Shown here: in pieces, positions 55,948 through 64,000 of the stretch | Layout: each line of letters starts with the position of its first letter | Numbering within the stretch: position 1 is the stretch's first letter | Source: Pseudomonas costantinii | GTDB taxonomy: Bacteria > Pseudomonadota > Gammaproteobacteria > Pseudomonadales > Pseudomonadaceae | Direction of reading: 5' to 3' | Assembly (NCBI RefSeq): GCF_001870435.1 | Contig: NZ_MDDR01000005.1 | Location: forward strand, 124,001 to 188,000 | DNA length: 64,000 nt | Translations under genes and position numbers: made by a program | Notes under the pieces: generated by a model | Seen by the model: the letters and a program-made list of their open reading frames with translations, nothing else | Told to the model about the DNA's origin: nothing | Databases searched by the model: none

Positions 55948-56913
55948 CTAGCGATCGACGGGCCATACCAGCCGTGGCACCCAGCGCACGTAGATGAACT
56001 CGCCAATCAGCTCGAGCAAGGTCTGCAGGATCACCGCGGCAGCGGCCAACCCACGAATATCTTCAGGCAGCGCCAAGGCCAGTGGTAGCACCACCAGCGA
56101 GTTGCGCGTGGAAGCGCTGAACGTGACCGCCCGGGCCGTGACGGCCGGCAACTTGAACAGCCGCGCTGCCAGCGCTCCCATCAGCGGCGCCAGCAGCAAG
56201 AAGCCGACATACACCGGGATCACTGGAGCCAGCAGGGCTATATCGCGCACCACGGTAGTGATTTGCGAACCGATCACCACCACCAACACCAGCGCCATGG
56301 CCGGAACAGGCAGCCAGGCCCAGGCCTCGCTCCATGCGCCGATGACACGCGATCGCCGGGACAGGGAAGCGGTCAACACCGCCAGCACCATCGGCGCTAC
56401 GATCAGCAACAGGAACGCCTCAATAAACGGCCCCGCCGAAACAACCACTTGCGACTGCGCCCCGAGCATCACCCCCAGATACACCGGCAACAGCACCAGT
56501 TGCAGCAGTAACAGAATCGGCGTCGCCGCCAGGATCAGCCGCGAATCGCCCTTGCCGATATGCGTAAACACCACCACGTAGTCGATACACGGCGTCAGCA
56601 GCACCAACAGCGCCCCCACCAGAATCGCCGGGTGGTCGACCAGCCCCCGCGTCAGCGCCCAGACCAGCAGCGGGATCAAAACGAAGTTGGCCAGCAACAA
56701 TGCCGACATGAAGCGCTTGTTGCCCAAGCCTTGGCGCAGGTCCAGAAACGGGATTTGCAGGAACATCGCGTACATCAGCACCGCAATCGCGGGGGTGACC
56801 AGTACGCTCAGGCCATGCGCCAACGAGGGGGCCAGCACGCCGAACGCGACAGCCAGGAGGACTGCGACGAAGTAGATCGGGATCTGGTTGTGTTCGAGGG
56901 TGTCGCGGGTCAT
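55948..56913 (-). CDS. BASS/ACR3-type transporter (arsenic resistance or bile acid:sodium symporter family)
   Basis: A 321-residue protein with about ten membrane segments in the bile acid:sodium symporter fold. LLTPCIDYVVVFTHIGKGDS in the fourth helix region and FSASTRNSLVVLPLALALP in the ninth helix are the crossover motifs of ACR3-like carriers. TPCIDYV lacks the usual cysteine context of confirmed arsenite pumps by my reading, and no ars genes adjoin it, so the substrate is uncertain. The ATG at 56913 is chosen; a TTG at 56934 would add seven residues. Confidence 0.8.
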   Translation of the reverse strand: MTRDTLEHNQIPIYFVAVLLAVAFGVLAPSLAHGLSVLVTPAIAVLMYAMFLQIPFLDLRQGLGNKRFMSALLLANFVLIPLLVWALTRGLVDHPAILVGALLVLLTPCIDYVVVFTHIGKGDSRLILAATPILLLLQLVLLPVYLGVMLGAQSQVVVSAGPFIEAFLLLIVAPMVLAVLTASLSRRSRVIGAWSEAWAWLPVPAMALVLVVVIGSQITTVVRDIALLAPVIPVYVGFLLLAPLMGALAARLFKLPAVTARAVTFSASTRNSLVVLPLALALPEDIRGLAAAAVILQTLLELIGEFIYVRWVPRLVWPVDR

Positions 56914-57084
56914 GGGCTGACTCTGGTCGATCAAAAGACCGTAAGCCTAAGCACCCAAGCAGATAAGGTCGAGCATCGCGACAATCCTTACGCCCACGCC
57001 GCGCTAAATTTGTTAATTTCGGTTTCTTATAAAAGCGCGCGGGCCTTCAAGCCCATACCGAAAGCGCAAGCACCGAGCCGCCCC

Positions 57085-58005
57085 ATGAACCTGCCCACAC
57101 GACCCGCTCCAGAAACATTCCGCGAGCCCGCTGCCGACGGCTACCTCCTGGGCGGCTTCACCTGGCGCCATATCAGAACCGACCCGACACGCCCCGTGGT
57201 GATCATCAACGCCGCCACCTCTGTGCGCTGCCGCCACTATTCGCGCTTCGCCGACTACCTGTTTGCCAATGGCTTCGACGTCATTACTTACGATTATCGC
57301 GGCATCGGTGAATCCAGAAGCGGTTCGCTGCGAGGCTTCAAGGCGTCATGGTCGGATTGGGGCGTGCTGGATTTCGAAGCGGTGCTGCAGCGGGCGCAAC
57401 GGGAGTTTGCGGGGCAGCCAATTGACGTGGTCGGCCACAGTTTTGGTGGTTGTGCAGCGGGGTTGGGGGCGTCGGGCGCGGTGATTCGACGGATTGTGAC
57501 AGTGGGCGCTCAGTTCGCTTACTGGCGCGATTACCAGGCGAGTGGGCGCTGGCGGATGTTTGGCAAGTGGCATGTGATGATGCCGCTGGTGACCGCGCTG
57601 TGCGGGTACTTCCCAGGCAAGCGACTGGGCTGGCTGGAAGATACGCCGGCAGGCGTGGTGCGCGACTGGGCAACACCGACGCCGACGTATGAAACACGCC
57701 CTAGCGGACGCACCTTGAGTGAGTTGCCATTTGGCCGCGTGAAGGCGCAGGTGCTGGCCGTCAGTATCACCGATGATCCATTCGGAACGGTGGCCGCAAT
57801 TGAGCGCTTACTGAGCTATTTCAAAGGCAGCGTGCGCACTCATCTACGGATCGCCCCGGAAGATATTGGCGAAAAAGGCGTCGGACATTTTGCATTCTTT
57901 CGCAGTGAGTATCAGGACCGGTTGTGGCCGATTGCATTGGCATGGCTGCAACAAGGCGAGTTGGCGCAAGGCACACCAGGGCACCGTGTGACGGAACGCA
58001 CTTAG
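57085..58005 (+). CDS. Alpha/beta hydrolase
   Basis: A 306-residue serine hydrolase-type protein. VVIINAATSVRCRHYSRFADYL corresponds to the oxyanion strand and VVGHSFGGCAAG carries the nucleophile serine elbow. DDPFGT holds the likely acid and GVGHFAFFR the histidine. YDYRGIGESR is typical of YbeY-unrelated alpha/beta hydrolases that act on small esters, and the substrate is unknown. The ATG at 57085 gives MNLPTRPAPETF; open frame further upstream is antisense to the BASS gene. Confidence 0.85.
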   Translation: MNLPTRPAPETFREPAADGYLLGGFTWRHIRTDPTRPVVIINAATSVRCRHYSRFADYLFANGFDVITYDYRGIGESRSGSLRGFKASWSDWGVLDFEAVLQRAQREFAGQPIDVVGHSFGGCAAGLGASGAVIRRIVTVGAQFAYWRDYQASGRWRMFGKWHVMMPLVTALCGYFPGKRLGWLEDTPAGVVRDWATPTPTYETRPSGRTLSELPFGRVKAQVLAVSITDDPFGTVAAIERLLSYFKGSVRTHLRIAPEDIGEKGVGHFAFFRSEYQDRLWPIALAWLQQGELAQGTPGHRVTERT

Positions 58006-58075
58006 ATTCCCTTGGGATTTCCCCCAACCTGCGCTTCAATACGCCACCCAGATCCTGAACCAAGGACGTGAGCCC

Positions 58076-58489
58076 ATGGCCTCGCCGAACAAGCAGCAAA
58101 AACGTGCCCACCGGGCAAAGGCCAAGGCCAAGCAGAACCGTACCCAGCGCGCCGTCGCGACCAAGCCGGATGCGTTTGCCGGCGATGACAGCCGCATTGA
58201 CCTTGAGTCGGTGGACTTGACCGAGTTGTTTGTCGAGATGCGCACGGCGGGCGAGACCAGCCAGCAGGCGCTGTGTGCGGTATTCCTGGCGCACCCGTTG
58301 CTGGCACTGGTGCTGGAGCAGGAAGGCGAAGAGGAAGCCACCGACTTTATCCTGGCGGCGCTGATCGAATATCGGCAGTGGGCCACGGATAGCGATGATG
58401 AAGCGGCCGCGCTGGCGTGGATTGAATCGCCGCAGTTCCAGGCGGATTACGTTGCGGCGTCCCAGGCGCTGGTCAACTCGCAAGACTGA
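58076..58489 (+). CDS. Conserved hypothetical protein with a basic N-terminus and acidic body
   Basis: A 137-residue soluble protein. The first 30 residues are strongly basic (NKQQKRAHRAKAKAKQNRTQ), suited to contact nucleic acid. The rest is acidic and helical (DLTELFVEMRTAGETSQQAL, LEQEGEEEATDFILAALIEY). I recognise no family with a known role. GGACGTGAG precedes the ATG. It follows the hydrolase by 70 bases on the same strand and is followed by a REP element. Confidence 0.75.
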   Translation: MASPNKQQKRAHRAKAKAKQNRTQRAVATKPDAFAGDDSRIDLESVDLTELFVEMRTAGETSQQALCAVFLAHPLLALVLEQEGEEEATDFILAALIEYRQWATDSDDEAAALAWIESPQFQADYVAASQALVNSQD

Positions 58490-58500
58490 CGCATAAGCAA

Positions 58501-58533
58501 ATGTGGGAGCCGGGCTTGCCCGGCTCCCACATG
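58501..58533. repeat. REP-type palindrome, family B
   Basis: ATGTGGGAGCCGGG and CCCGGCTCCCACAT form a stem around CTTG. It separates the convergent hypothetical gene and the GABA-type permease and is short enough to be a single REP folded as a hairpin. Confidence 0.8.
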
Positions 58534-58563
58534 GTTTAGCTGCGCTCTAACAACCGCACGCCA

Positions 58564-59955
58564 TCAGTTCAGCACCGCAGCGCCTACTCTCTGGGCCTTG
58601 CGACGGCTCGCCACAAACAACCCCGCCAACACCACCAGCAAGCTCAGGATACCGGTTGCGATAATCTCGACCCGGTGCGCTTCCTGGAACAGCATGATGG
58701 TCAACGTGCCGACGATGAACACCATCACCGCGTAGGTCAGGCCCGGGAACAACCACATCTTGAACACAATTTTCTCGCCCGCCGCCGTGCGCTTCTGGCG
58801 CATACGCAGTTGCGATACCGCGATCACCAGGTACACCAGCAACGCGATGGCGCCGGAGCTGGCCAGCAGGAACTCGAATACCGCCGCCGGGGCCACGTAG
58901 TTAGCGAATACCGCCAGGAACGCTGCGCCAGTGGACAGCATCACCGCCCAGTAAGGTGTGCCGCTTTTGTTGGTGCGCTTGGCCACGGCCGGTGCATCAC
59001 CGCGACGCCCCAGGGAAAACAGCATGCGCGAGGCGGTGTACAGCGCCGAGTTGAGGCAACTGGTCACGGCAACCAATACCACCAGGTCGACGATCAGCTT
59101 GGCATTCGGGATGCCCATGCGCTCCAGCACGGTTTGGTAGGAACCTACGGCCGCCAGGGTCGGATCGTTCCAAGGCACCAGCGACACAACGATGAAGATC
59201 GACAGCAGGTAGAACAAACCAATCCGCCAGATCACCGAGTTGGTGGCCTTGGTGATTTGCTGGCCAGGGTTCTTCGACTCAGCCGCCGCGATGGTGACAA
59301 TCTCGGTGCCCATGAAGGAGAACATGGTGGTCAGGATCGCAGCCAATACTGCGCCCATGCCATTGGGCATGAAGCCTTGGGTGTCAAATAAGTGCGAAAC
59401 GCCGCTGACCTGGCTGGTCGGCAGGAAGCCAAAGATCGCGGCCAGGCCAAGGATCACAAAGCCGACAATCGCCACGACTTTGATCAGCGCAAACCAGAAC
59501 TCGAACTCACCGTAATTCTTCACGCTGAACAGGTTCGTCGCCGTCAGCAGCAAGGTGATGATCAGGGTAAACGCCCATATCGCCACGTCAGGGAACCAGG
59601 CATGCAAGATGGTCGCAGCGGCGTTGGCTTCCAACGGAATCACCAGCACCCAGAACCACCAGTACAGCCAGCCGATGGTGAAACCGGCCCAGTGACCGAT
59701 CGCACGGTCGGCGTAGGTGGAAAACGAACCGGTGTCCGGCGAGGCCACGGCCATCTCGGCCAGCATGCGCATCACCAATACCACCAGCGTACCGGCAGCC
59801 GCATAGGCCAACAGCACAGCAGGCCCGGCGGCGGCAATCGCGTGGCCGGAGCCGACAAACAAACCGGCACCAATAACGCCGGCAATCGACAGCATGGTGA
59901 CGTGACGCGGTTTGAGCCCCTGTTCGAGGTCATTGGAGCTTTGCGTACTACTCAT
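58564..59955 (-). CDS. gabP: APC-family amino acid permease, GABA permease type
   Basis: A 463-residue inner-membrane transporter with twelve predicted helices. MLSIAGVIGAGLFVGSGHAI is the TM1 motif, PDTGSFSTYADRAIGHWAGF follows TM2, and FSFMGTEIVTIAAAESKNPGQQI is the conserved amphipathic region of amino acid transporters. The GabP assignment rests on overall resemblance; a related 4-aminobutyrate, putrescine or proline carrier is possible. The ATG at 59955 follows AAAGG. A sigma-54 promoter is seen about 95 bases upstream, so nitrogen or carbon limitation may control it. Confidence 0.83.
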   Translation of the reverse strand: MSSTQSSNDLEQGLKPRHVTMLSIAGVIGAGLFVGSGHAIAAAGPAVLLAYAAAGTLVVLVMRMLAEMAVASPDTGSFSTYADRAIGHWAGFTIGWLYWWFWVLVIPLEANAAATILHAWFPDVAIWAFTLIITLLLTATNLFSVKNYGEFEFWFALIKVVAIVGFVILGLAAIFGFLPTSQVSGVSHLFDTQGFMPNGMGAVLAAILTTMFSFMGTEIVTIAAAESKNPGQQITKATNSVIWRIGLFYLLSIFIVVSLVPWNDPTLAAVGSYQTVLERMGIPNAKLIVDLVVLVAVTSCLNSALYTASRMLFSLGRRGDAPAVAKRTNKSGTPYWAVMLSTGAAFLAVFANYVAPAAVFEFLLASSGAIALLVYLVIAVSQLRMRQKRTAAGEKIVFKMWLFPGLTYAVMVFIVGTLTIMLFQEAHRVEIIATGILSLLVVLAGLFVASRRKAQRVGAAVLN

Positions 59956-60047
59956 TGACACACCTTTACGAGGAATTGCGAAAACAGTCCGCCCGGCCTG
60001 CGATCTTTCTCGTGAAAAGAAACCAACAGGGCGTTCTTTATTTTTTA

Positions 60048-60064
60048 CGCAAGATTTGCGCCAA
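60048..60064 (-). promoter_or_regulatory. Sigma-54 promoter of the GABA-type permease
   Basis: Read on the minus strand, TTGGCGCAAATCTTGCG has GG and GC ten bases apart and a good -12 TTGC. Transcription would start near 60036, about 80 bases before the gene. A GCACC half-site lies at 60186-60190, about 120 bases upstream. The remaining gap to 60510 (555 bases in all) holds no gene; TATGCT near 60438 is a possible -10 for the ABC operon on the other strand. Confidence 0.7.
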
Positions 60065-60510
60065 AATATTACAAAGCCACGATTGACGCGGGCTGTAGGA
60101 CAACTCAACAGCTGTCGCAAGTCATTGAGAATAATGGCATTCCGCTATAGCGTTACCGGGCGACTCACTTTCAAGACGAGATTGCGCACCAAAAACGCAC
60201 ACGAAAAGTACGTGACGCTCCATAAAAGTGCTGATAAGCACCGTTTACCCGGTTAACCCTTCCAACACCCGGCCAAAGCTGGCACCATCGCGCCCTTTTT
60301 TACGCGAAGCCTGTGGATTTTCGGGTTCAAACGGCTGTTGGGTTGTTGATGGCGCGACACGCTGCTGTGCCGATGCGACACCCTGCCGCAGACCACCCGT
60401 TAACCGTCCGCAGCGCTGTTGGCTGTCATCCGAACGCTATGCTAGCTTGGCGCCTCGCCAGGAAGGCGGCCCAACAGCGTCGAACGCAATGAACACAATG
60501 AGGACCGCAC

Positions 60511-61284
60511 ATGGCCGAGGCCGCGCCCGCACTTGAAATCCGCAACTTGCATAAACGCTATGGTGAGCTGGAGGTACTCAAAGGTATCTCGCTGACCGCT
60601 CGCGACGGCGATGTGATCTCGATCCTGGGTTCCTCCGGTTCCGGCAAGTCCACGTTCCTGCGTTGCATTAACCTGCTGGAAAACCCGCACCAGGGGCAGA
60701 TCCTGGTCGCCGGTGAAGAGCTCAAGCTCAAGGCTGCAAAAAACGGCGAACTGATGGCCGCCGATGGCAAACAGATCAACCGCCTGCGCAGCGAAATCGG
60801 TTTTGTGTTTCAAAACTTTAATCTGTGGCCGCACATGAGCATCCTCGACAACATCATCGAGGCGCCCCGCCGTGTACTTGGCCAGAGCAAGGCCGAAGCG
60901 ATAGAAGTGGCCGAAGCCCTGCTGGCCAAGGTCGGCATCAGCGATAAGCGCCACGCCTACCCCGCGCAATTGTCCGGCGGCCAGCAACAACGGGCGGCCA
61001 TTGCGCGCACCCTGGCGATGCAGCCCAAGGTCATCCTGTTCGACGAGCCCACCTCGGCCCTTGACCCGGAAATGGTTCAGGAAGTACTTAATGTGATCCG
61101 CGCGCTGGCCGAAGAAGGCCGCACCATGCTGCTGGTCACCCATGAAATGGGCTTCGCCCGTCAGGTTTCCAGTGAAGTGGTGTTCCTGCACCAGGGCCTG
61201 GTCGAAGAGCAAGGATCGCCACAGCAGGTGTTTGAAAACCCGCTTTCGGCGCGCTGCAAACAATTCATGTCCAGCAACCGCTAA
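60511..61284 (+). CDS. Polar amino acid ABC transporter, ATP-binding protein (HisP type)
   Basis: A 257-residue ATPase. Walker A is GSSGSGKST, followed by [13 protein letters not shown] (Q loop), signature [15 protein letters not shown], Walker [14 protein letters not shown] and the H loop [26 protein letters not shown] is an insertion typical of HisP/ArtP-like members. It leads an operon with a binding protein and two permeases. The substrate is probably a basic or other polar amino acid. Confidence 0.93.
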   Translation: MAEAAPALEIRNLHKRYGELEVLKGISLTARDGDVISILGSSGSGKSTFLRCINLLENPHQGQILVAGEELKLKAAKNGELMAADGKQINRLRSEIGFVFQNFNLWPHMSILDNIIEAPRRVLGQSKAEAIEVAEALLAKVGISDKRHAYPAQLSGGQQQRAAIARTLAMQPKVILFDEPTSALDPEMVQEVLNVIRALAEEGRTMLLVTHEMGFARQVSSEVVFLHQGLVEEQGSPQQVFENPLSARCKQFMSSNR

Positions 61285-61297
61285 CGGAGCAACATGC

Positions 61298-62050
61298 ATG
61301 CAGAACTATAAAAAATTCCTTCTGGCCGCGGCCGTCTCGATGGCGTTCAGCGCCACGGCCATGGCAGAAACCTTGAAAATGGGGATCGAAGCGGCGTACC
61401 CGCCCTTCAACAATAAAGACGCCAGCGGCAACGTCGTGGGCTTCGACAAAGACATCGGCGACGCCCTGTGCGCCAAGATGAAAATCGAGAAGTGTGAAGT
61501 GTATGTGTCCGACTGGGACGGCATCATCCCGGCCCTGAACGCCAAGAAGTTCGACTTCCTGGTGTCCTCGCTGTCCATCACCGATGAACGCAAGCAAGCT
61601 GTCGACTTCACCGACCCGTACTACTCCAACAAGCTGCAATTCATCGCGCCTAAAGCCACCAAAGACTTCAAGACCGACGCCGGTTACCTGAAAGGCAAGA
61701 TCATCGGCGCCCAACGCGCGACGCTCGCCGGTACCTACCTGGAAGACAAGCTGCCGGAAACCACCGCCAAGCTCTACGACACCCAGGAAAACGCCTACCT
61801 CGACCTGACTTCCGGCCGTTTGGACGGGATCCTCGCCGACAAGTACGTGCAGTACGAATGGCTCAAGAGCAAAGACGGTTCCGCCTACGAGTTCAAAGGC
61901 GACCCGGTGGTTGAAAGCGACAAGATCGGTATCGCCGTACGCAAAGGCGACCCGCTGCGCGAGCGCCTGAACAAAGCCCTGGCAGAGATCAAGGCAGACG
62001 GCACCTACAAGAAGATCAACGACAAGTACTTCCCGTTCAGCATCGAATGA
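61298..62050 (+). CDS. Polar amino acid ABC transporter, periplasmic binding protein
   Basis: A 250-residue family 3 binding protein. Signal peptide MQNYKKFLLAAAVSMAFSATAMA; mature part ETLKMGIEAAYPPFNNKDAS, GFDKDIGDALCAKM and LVSSLSITDERKQAVDFTDPYY, resembling lysine/arginine/ornithine and histidine receptors. The ATG at 61298 follows GGAG by nine bases; an ATG four bases earlier is in another frame and stops at once. It is the second gene of the operon. Confidence 0.93.
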   Translation: MQNYKKFLLAAAVSMAFSATAMAETLKMGIEAAYPPFNNKDASGNVVGFDKDIGDALCAKMKIEKCEVYVSDWDGIIPALNAKKFDFLVSSLSITDERKQAVDFTDPYYSNKLQFIAPKATKDFKTDAGYLKGKIIGAQRATLAGTYLEDKLPETTAKLYDTQENAYLDLTSGRLDGILADKYVQYEWLKSKDGSAYEFKGDPVVESDKIGIAVRKGDPLRERLNKALAEIKADGTYKKINDKYFPFSIE

Positions 62051-62121
62051 TCTGAGCGACTTGCCCGGCGCGCACCTTCAGCGCGCCGGCTTTTAGCAAT
62101 GCCTTGCGATATGAAAACACC

Positions 62122-62814
62122 ATGAATTTCGATCTCTACGGGTTCGGCCCGGCGCTGCTTGCCGGCGCGCTGATGACCGTCAAACTGGCGCTCACGGCTC
62201 TGTGCCTGGGGCTGATACTCGGCCTTGCCGGCGCCTTGGCCAAGACTTCTGCGTACAAGCCATTGCAATGGCTGGGCGGTGCCTACTCGACCATCGTTCG
62301 CGGCGTACCGGAACTGCTGTGGGTCTTGCTGATTTATTTCGGCACGATCAATGCGATGCGTGAACTGGGTGAAATTTTCAACATCCCCGATCTTTCGCTC
62401 AGCGCCTTCGCTGCGGGCGTGATCGCCCTGGGGCTGTGTTTTGGTGCCTACGCCACCGAGGTATTGCGGGGCGCGATCATTGCCATTCCCAAGGGCCACC
62501 GCGAAGCCGGTGTGGCGTTGGGCCTGTCAAAGTTTCGCATCTTCACCCGCCTGATCATGCCGCAGATGTGGCGCATCGCCCTGCCGGGCCTGGGCAATCT
62601 GTTCATGATCCTGATGAAAGATACCGCGCTGGTCACGGTCATCGGCCTCGAAGAAATCATGCGCCACGCGCAGATCGCCGTCACCGTGACCAAGCAGCCG
62701 TTTACCTTCTATCTCGTCGCCGCGTTCATTTACCTGTGCCTGACGTCGCTATCGATGGTGGGTATGCACTTCCTGGAAAAACGCGCCGCCCGCGGCTTCG
62801 TGAGGACGACGTAA
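62122..62814 (+). CDS. Polar amino acid ABC transporter, permease (HisQ type)
   Basis: A 230-residue inner-membrane permease with about five helices, beginning with LLAGALMTVKLALTALCLGL. The cytoplasmic coupling loop HREAGVALGLSKFRIFTRLIMPQ is the EAA motif. RGVPELLWVLLIYFG is the usual sequence between the first helices. It overlaps the next permease by one base (TAATG). Confidence 0.93.
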   Translation: MNFDLYGFGPALLAGALMTVKLALTALCLGLILGLAGALAKTSAYKPLQWLGGAYSTIVRGVPELLWVLLIYFGTINAMRELGEIFNIPDLSLSAFAAGVIALGLCFGAYATEVLRGAIIAIPKGHREAGVALGLSKFRIFTRLIMPQMWRIALPGLGNLFMILMKDTALVTVIGLEEIMRHAQIAVTVTKQPFTFYLVAAFIYLCLTSLSMVGMHFLEKRAARGFVRTT

Positions 62815-63503
62815 TGGAATGGGAAGTCATCTATAAGTGGCTGCCGAAGTTTATCCAGGGCGCCGTCCTGACTCTGGAACTGGTGAGCATCGCGGTAATT
62901 CTCGGCCTGATCCTGGCGATCCCACTGGGCATCGCTCGCTCGTCCAAGCGCTGGTATGTTCGCTCACTGCCCTACGCCTACATCTTCTTCTTTCGTGGTA
63001 CGCCGCTGCTGGTACAGTTGTTCCTGGTCTACTACGGCCTGGCCCAATTCGATGCTGTACGCGCAAGCTTCATGTGGACTTACCTGCGCGATCCTTTCTG
63101 GTGCGCCACGGCCACCATGACGCTGCACACCGCGGCTTACATCGCCGAGATCCTGCGCGGCGCCATCCAGGCCATCCCGCCGGGTGAAATTGAAGCGGCC
63201 CGGGCGCTGGGGATGTCCAAGCCGAAAACGCTGATCTACATCATCCTGCCTCGCGCAGCGCGCATCGGACTACCGGCTTACAGCAACGAAGTCATTTTGA
63301 TGCTCAAGGCCAGCTCCCTCGCGAGTACCGTGACCCTGCTGGAACTGACCGGCATGGCCAGGACCATCATTGCGCGCAACTACCTGACGGTTGAGATGTT
63401 CTTCACCGCCGGCGTGTTCTACCTGCTGATCTCCTACCTCCTGGTGCGCGCCTTCAAACTGCTGGAACGCTGGCTGCGCGTCGATGCTTGCCAAGGACGT
63501 TGA
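62814..63503 (+). CDS. Polar amino acid ABC transporter, permease (HisM type)
   Basis: A 229-residue permease pairing with the HisQ-type one. FFFRGTPLLVQLFLVYYGL and the EAA loop EIEAARALGMSKPKTLIYIILPR are characteristic. It ends 20 bases inside the downstream methyltransferase gene, suggesting that gene is read on the same message. Confidence 0.93.
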   Translation: MEWEVIYKWLPKFIQGAVLTLELVSIAVILGLILAIPLGIARSSKRWYVRSLPYAYIFFFRGTPLLVQLFLVYYGLAQFDAVRASFMWTYLRDPFWCATATMTLHTAAYIAEILRGAIQAIPPGEIEAARALGMSKPKTLIYIILPRAARIGLPAYSNEVILMLKASSLASTVTLLELTGMARTIIARNYLTVEMFFTAGVFYLLISYLLVRAFKLLERWLRVDACQGR

Positions 63504-64000
63504 AGCACGCTTCCAGGCGCTGGATGCGTTCCTGACTGAACATCAAGGGCTGTGGCGACCACGGCCCTTTGTTCACCTGCAATTACCCTGGGAAACCCTG
63601 CATCCCGAGCTGGCCCAGTGGCTGCGTCAGCGCTCGCTGGCTGACGCCGAAAGCAGTAACAACCTGCCCCATGACCTGCCGGCGCCAGCGCCTTTTCCAC
63701 AGTTGGCCGCACAAGCCCTGCACCTCAGCGCTGTGGATAAGTTACCTGCGCATCCCCTGGAACCTGCCCGCCACCGCCTCAACGTCGATGTACCCGGCCG
63801 CAAGTGGCAACAGATCGAAGCGTTCGGCGCCGCCCTGCAGTTTGCTGAAACACCCATGCACTGGCTGGACTGGTGCGCCGGCAAAGGTCACCTCGGCCGA
63901 CGCCTGCTGCAACCTGGCCAACAACTGACCTGCCTGGAATACGACCCAGCCTTGATCGCCTCCGGCCAAGCCTTAAGCGACCACCACGGTTTGCCCGTCA
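63484..64000 (+). CDS. SAM-dependent methyltransferase (3' end off window)
   Basis: The first 172 codons of a methyltransferase. An N-terminal region of about 125 residues with little similarity to known motifs precedes the SAM-binding motif WLDWCAGKGHLGRRLL and CLEYDPALIASG. The gene begins within the last codons of the HisM-type permease and runs past the right edge. The substrate cannot be told. Confidence 0.8.
   Translation, partial: MLAKDVEARFQALDAFLTEHQGLWRPRPFVHLQLPWETLHPELAQWLRQRSLADAESSNNLPHDLPAPAPFPQLAAQALHLSAVDKLPAHPLEPARHRLNVDVPGRKWQQIEAFGAALQFAETPMHWLDWCAGKGHLGRRLLQPGQQLTCLEYDPALIASGQALSDHHGLPV

Overview
The window is chromosomal DNA of a fluorescent Pseudomonas, most likely of the P. 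fluorescens group. This rests on close agreement of the Hut, Gln/Ntr and His proteins with Pseudomonas families, on a gene order resembling the P. aeruginosa hut-to-his segment (from memory), and on many GTGGGAGC-type REP sequences. No IS element, prophage, rRNA operon or CRISPR array was found. One tRNA and one recognisable small RNA are present.

Layout. (1) 1-13019: histidine utilisation (hut) locus. The minus-strand genes are hutU, an NCS1 permease, hutX-hutW-hutV (ABC transporter), hutH1, hutH2 and a truncated APC permease at the left edge. hutC-hutD are also on the minus strand and hutF diverges from hutC. HutF implies the five-step pathway through formylglutamate. Two HutC-type operators (TGTA-N2-TACA) and a sigma-54 promoter for hutU are visible. 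(2) 13149-27079: housekeeping genes blc, a small lipoprotein, fbp, DUF3999 and DUF2339 membrane proteins, glgP, a YkgJ-type Cys-cluster protein, typA and thiI. (3) 27143-32990: nitrogen control block with glnA, an exported chorismate mutase, ntrB-ntrC, and a sigma-54-driven four-block tandem-repeat RNA that I identify as NrsZ. (4) 32989-40579: a small membrane protein, trmL, secB, grxC, a YibN-type protein, gpmI, and the envC-ctp-yibQ cell-envelope operon. (5) 40651-43299: an apparently accessory pair of 430-codon Vps62-like proteins, the best candidate for little-described biology. (6) 43252-47121: a periplasmic binding protein and hisB-hisH-DUF2164-hisA-hisF. (7) 47390-58489: an OFA-family transporter, asmA-mutY-yggX, tRNA-Phe, a methyltransferase, an ArnT-like membrane glycosyltransferase, a BASS-family transporter, an alpha/beta hydrolase and a small charged protein. 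(8) 58564-64000: a GABA-type permease, a polar amino acid ABC transporter and a truncated methyltransferase.

How it fits together. Nitrogen and amino acid metabolism dominates. Histidine is made by his genes and degraded by hut genes in the same window. Sigma-54 promoters with correct GG-N10-GC spacing lie before hutU, glnA, ntrBC, NrsZ and the GABA-type permease, and NtrC-like sites lie upstream of several. Two families of palindromic repeats punctuate gene ends: six copies of a GTTCCCACGCTCTGCGTGGG element and several REP/REPIN elements.

Most notable points: HutH1 precisely lacks the Ala-Ser-Gly triad that forms the MIO cofactor yet keeps an intact frame; NrsZ has four blocks with compensatory stem changes; and the two Vps62-like proteins have a triple N-terminal repeat and a Ser/Thr-rich C-terminal half suggestive of an aerolysin-like pore module.
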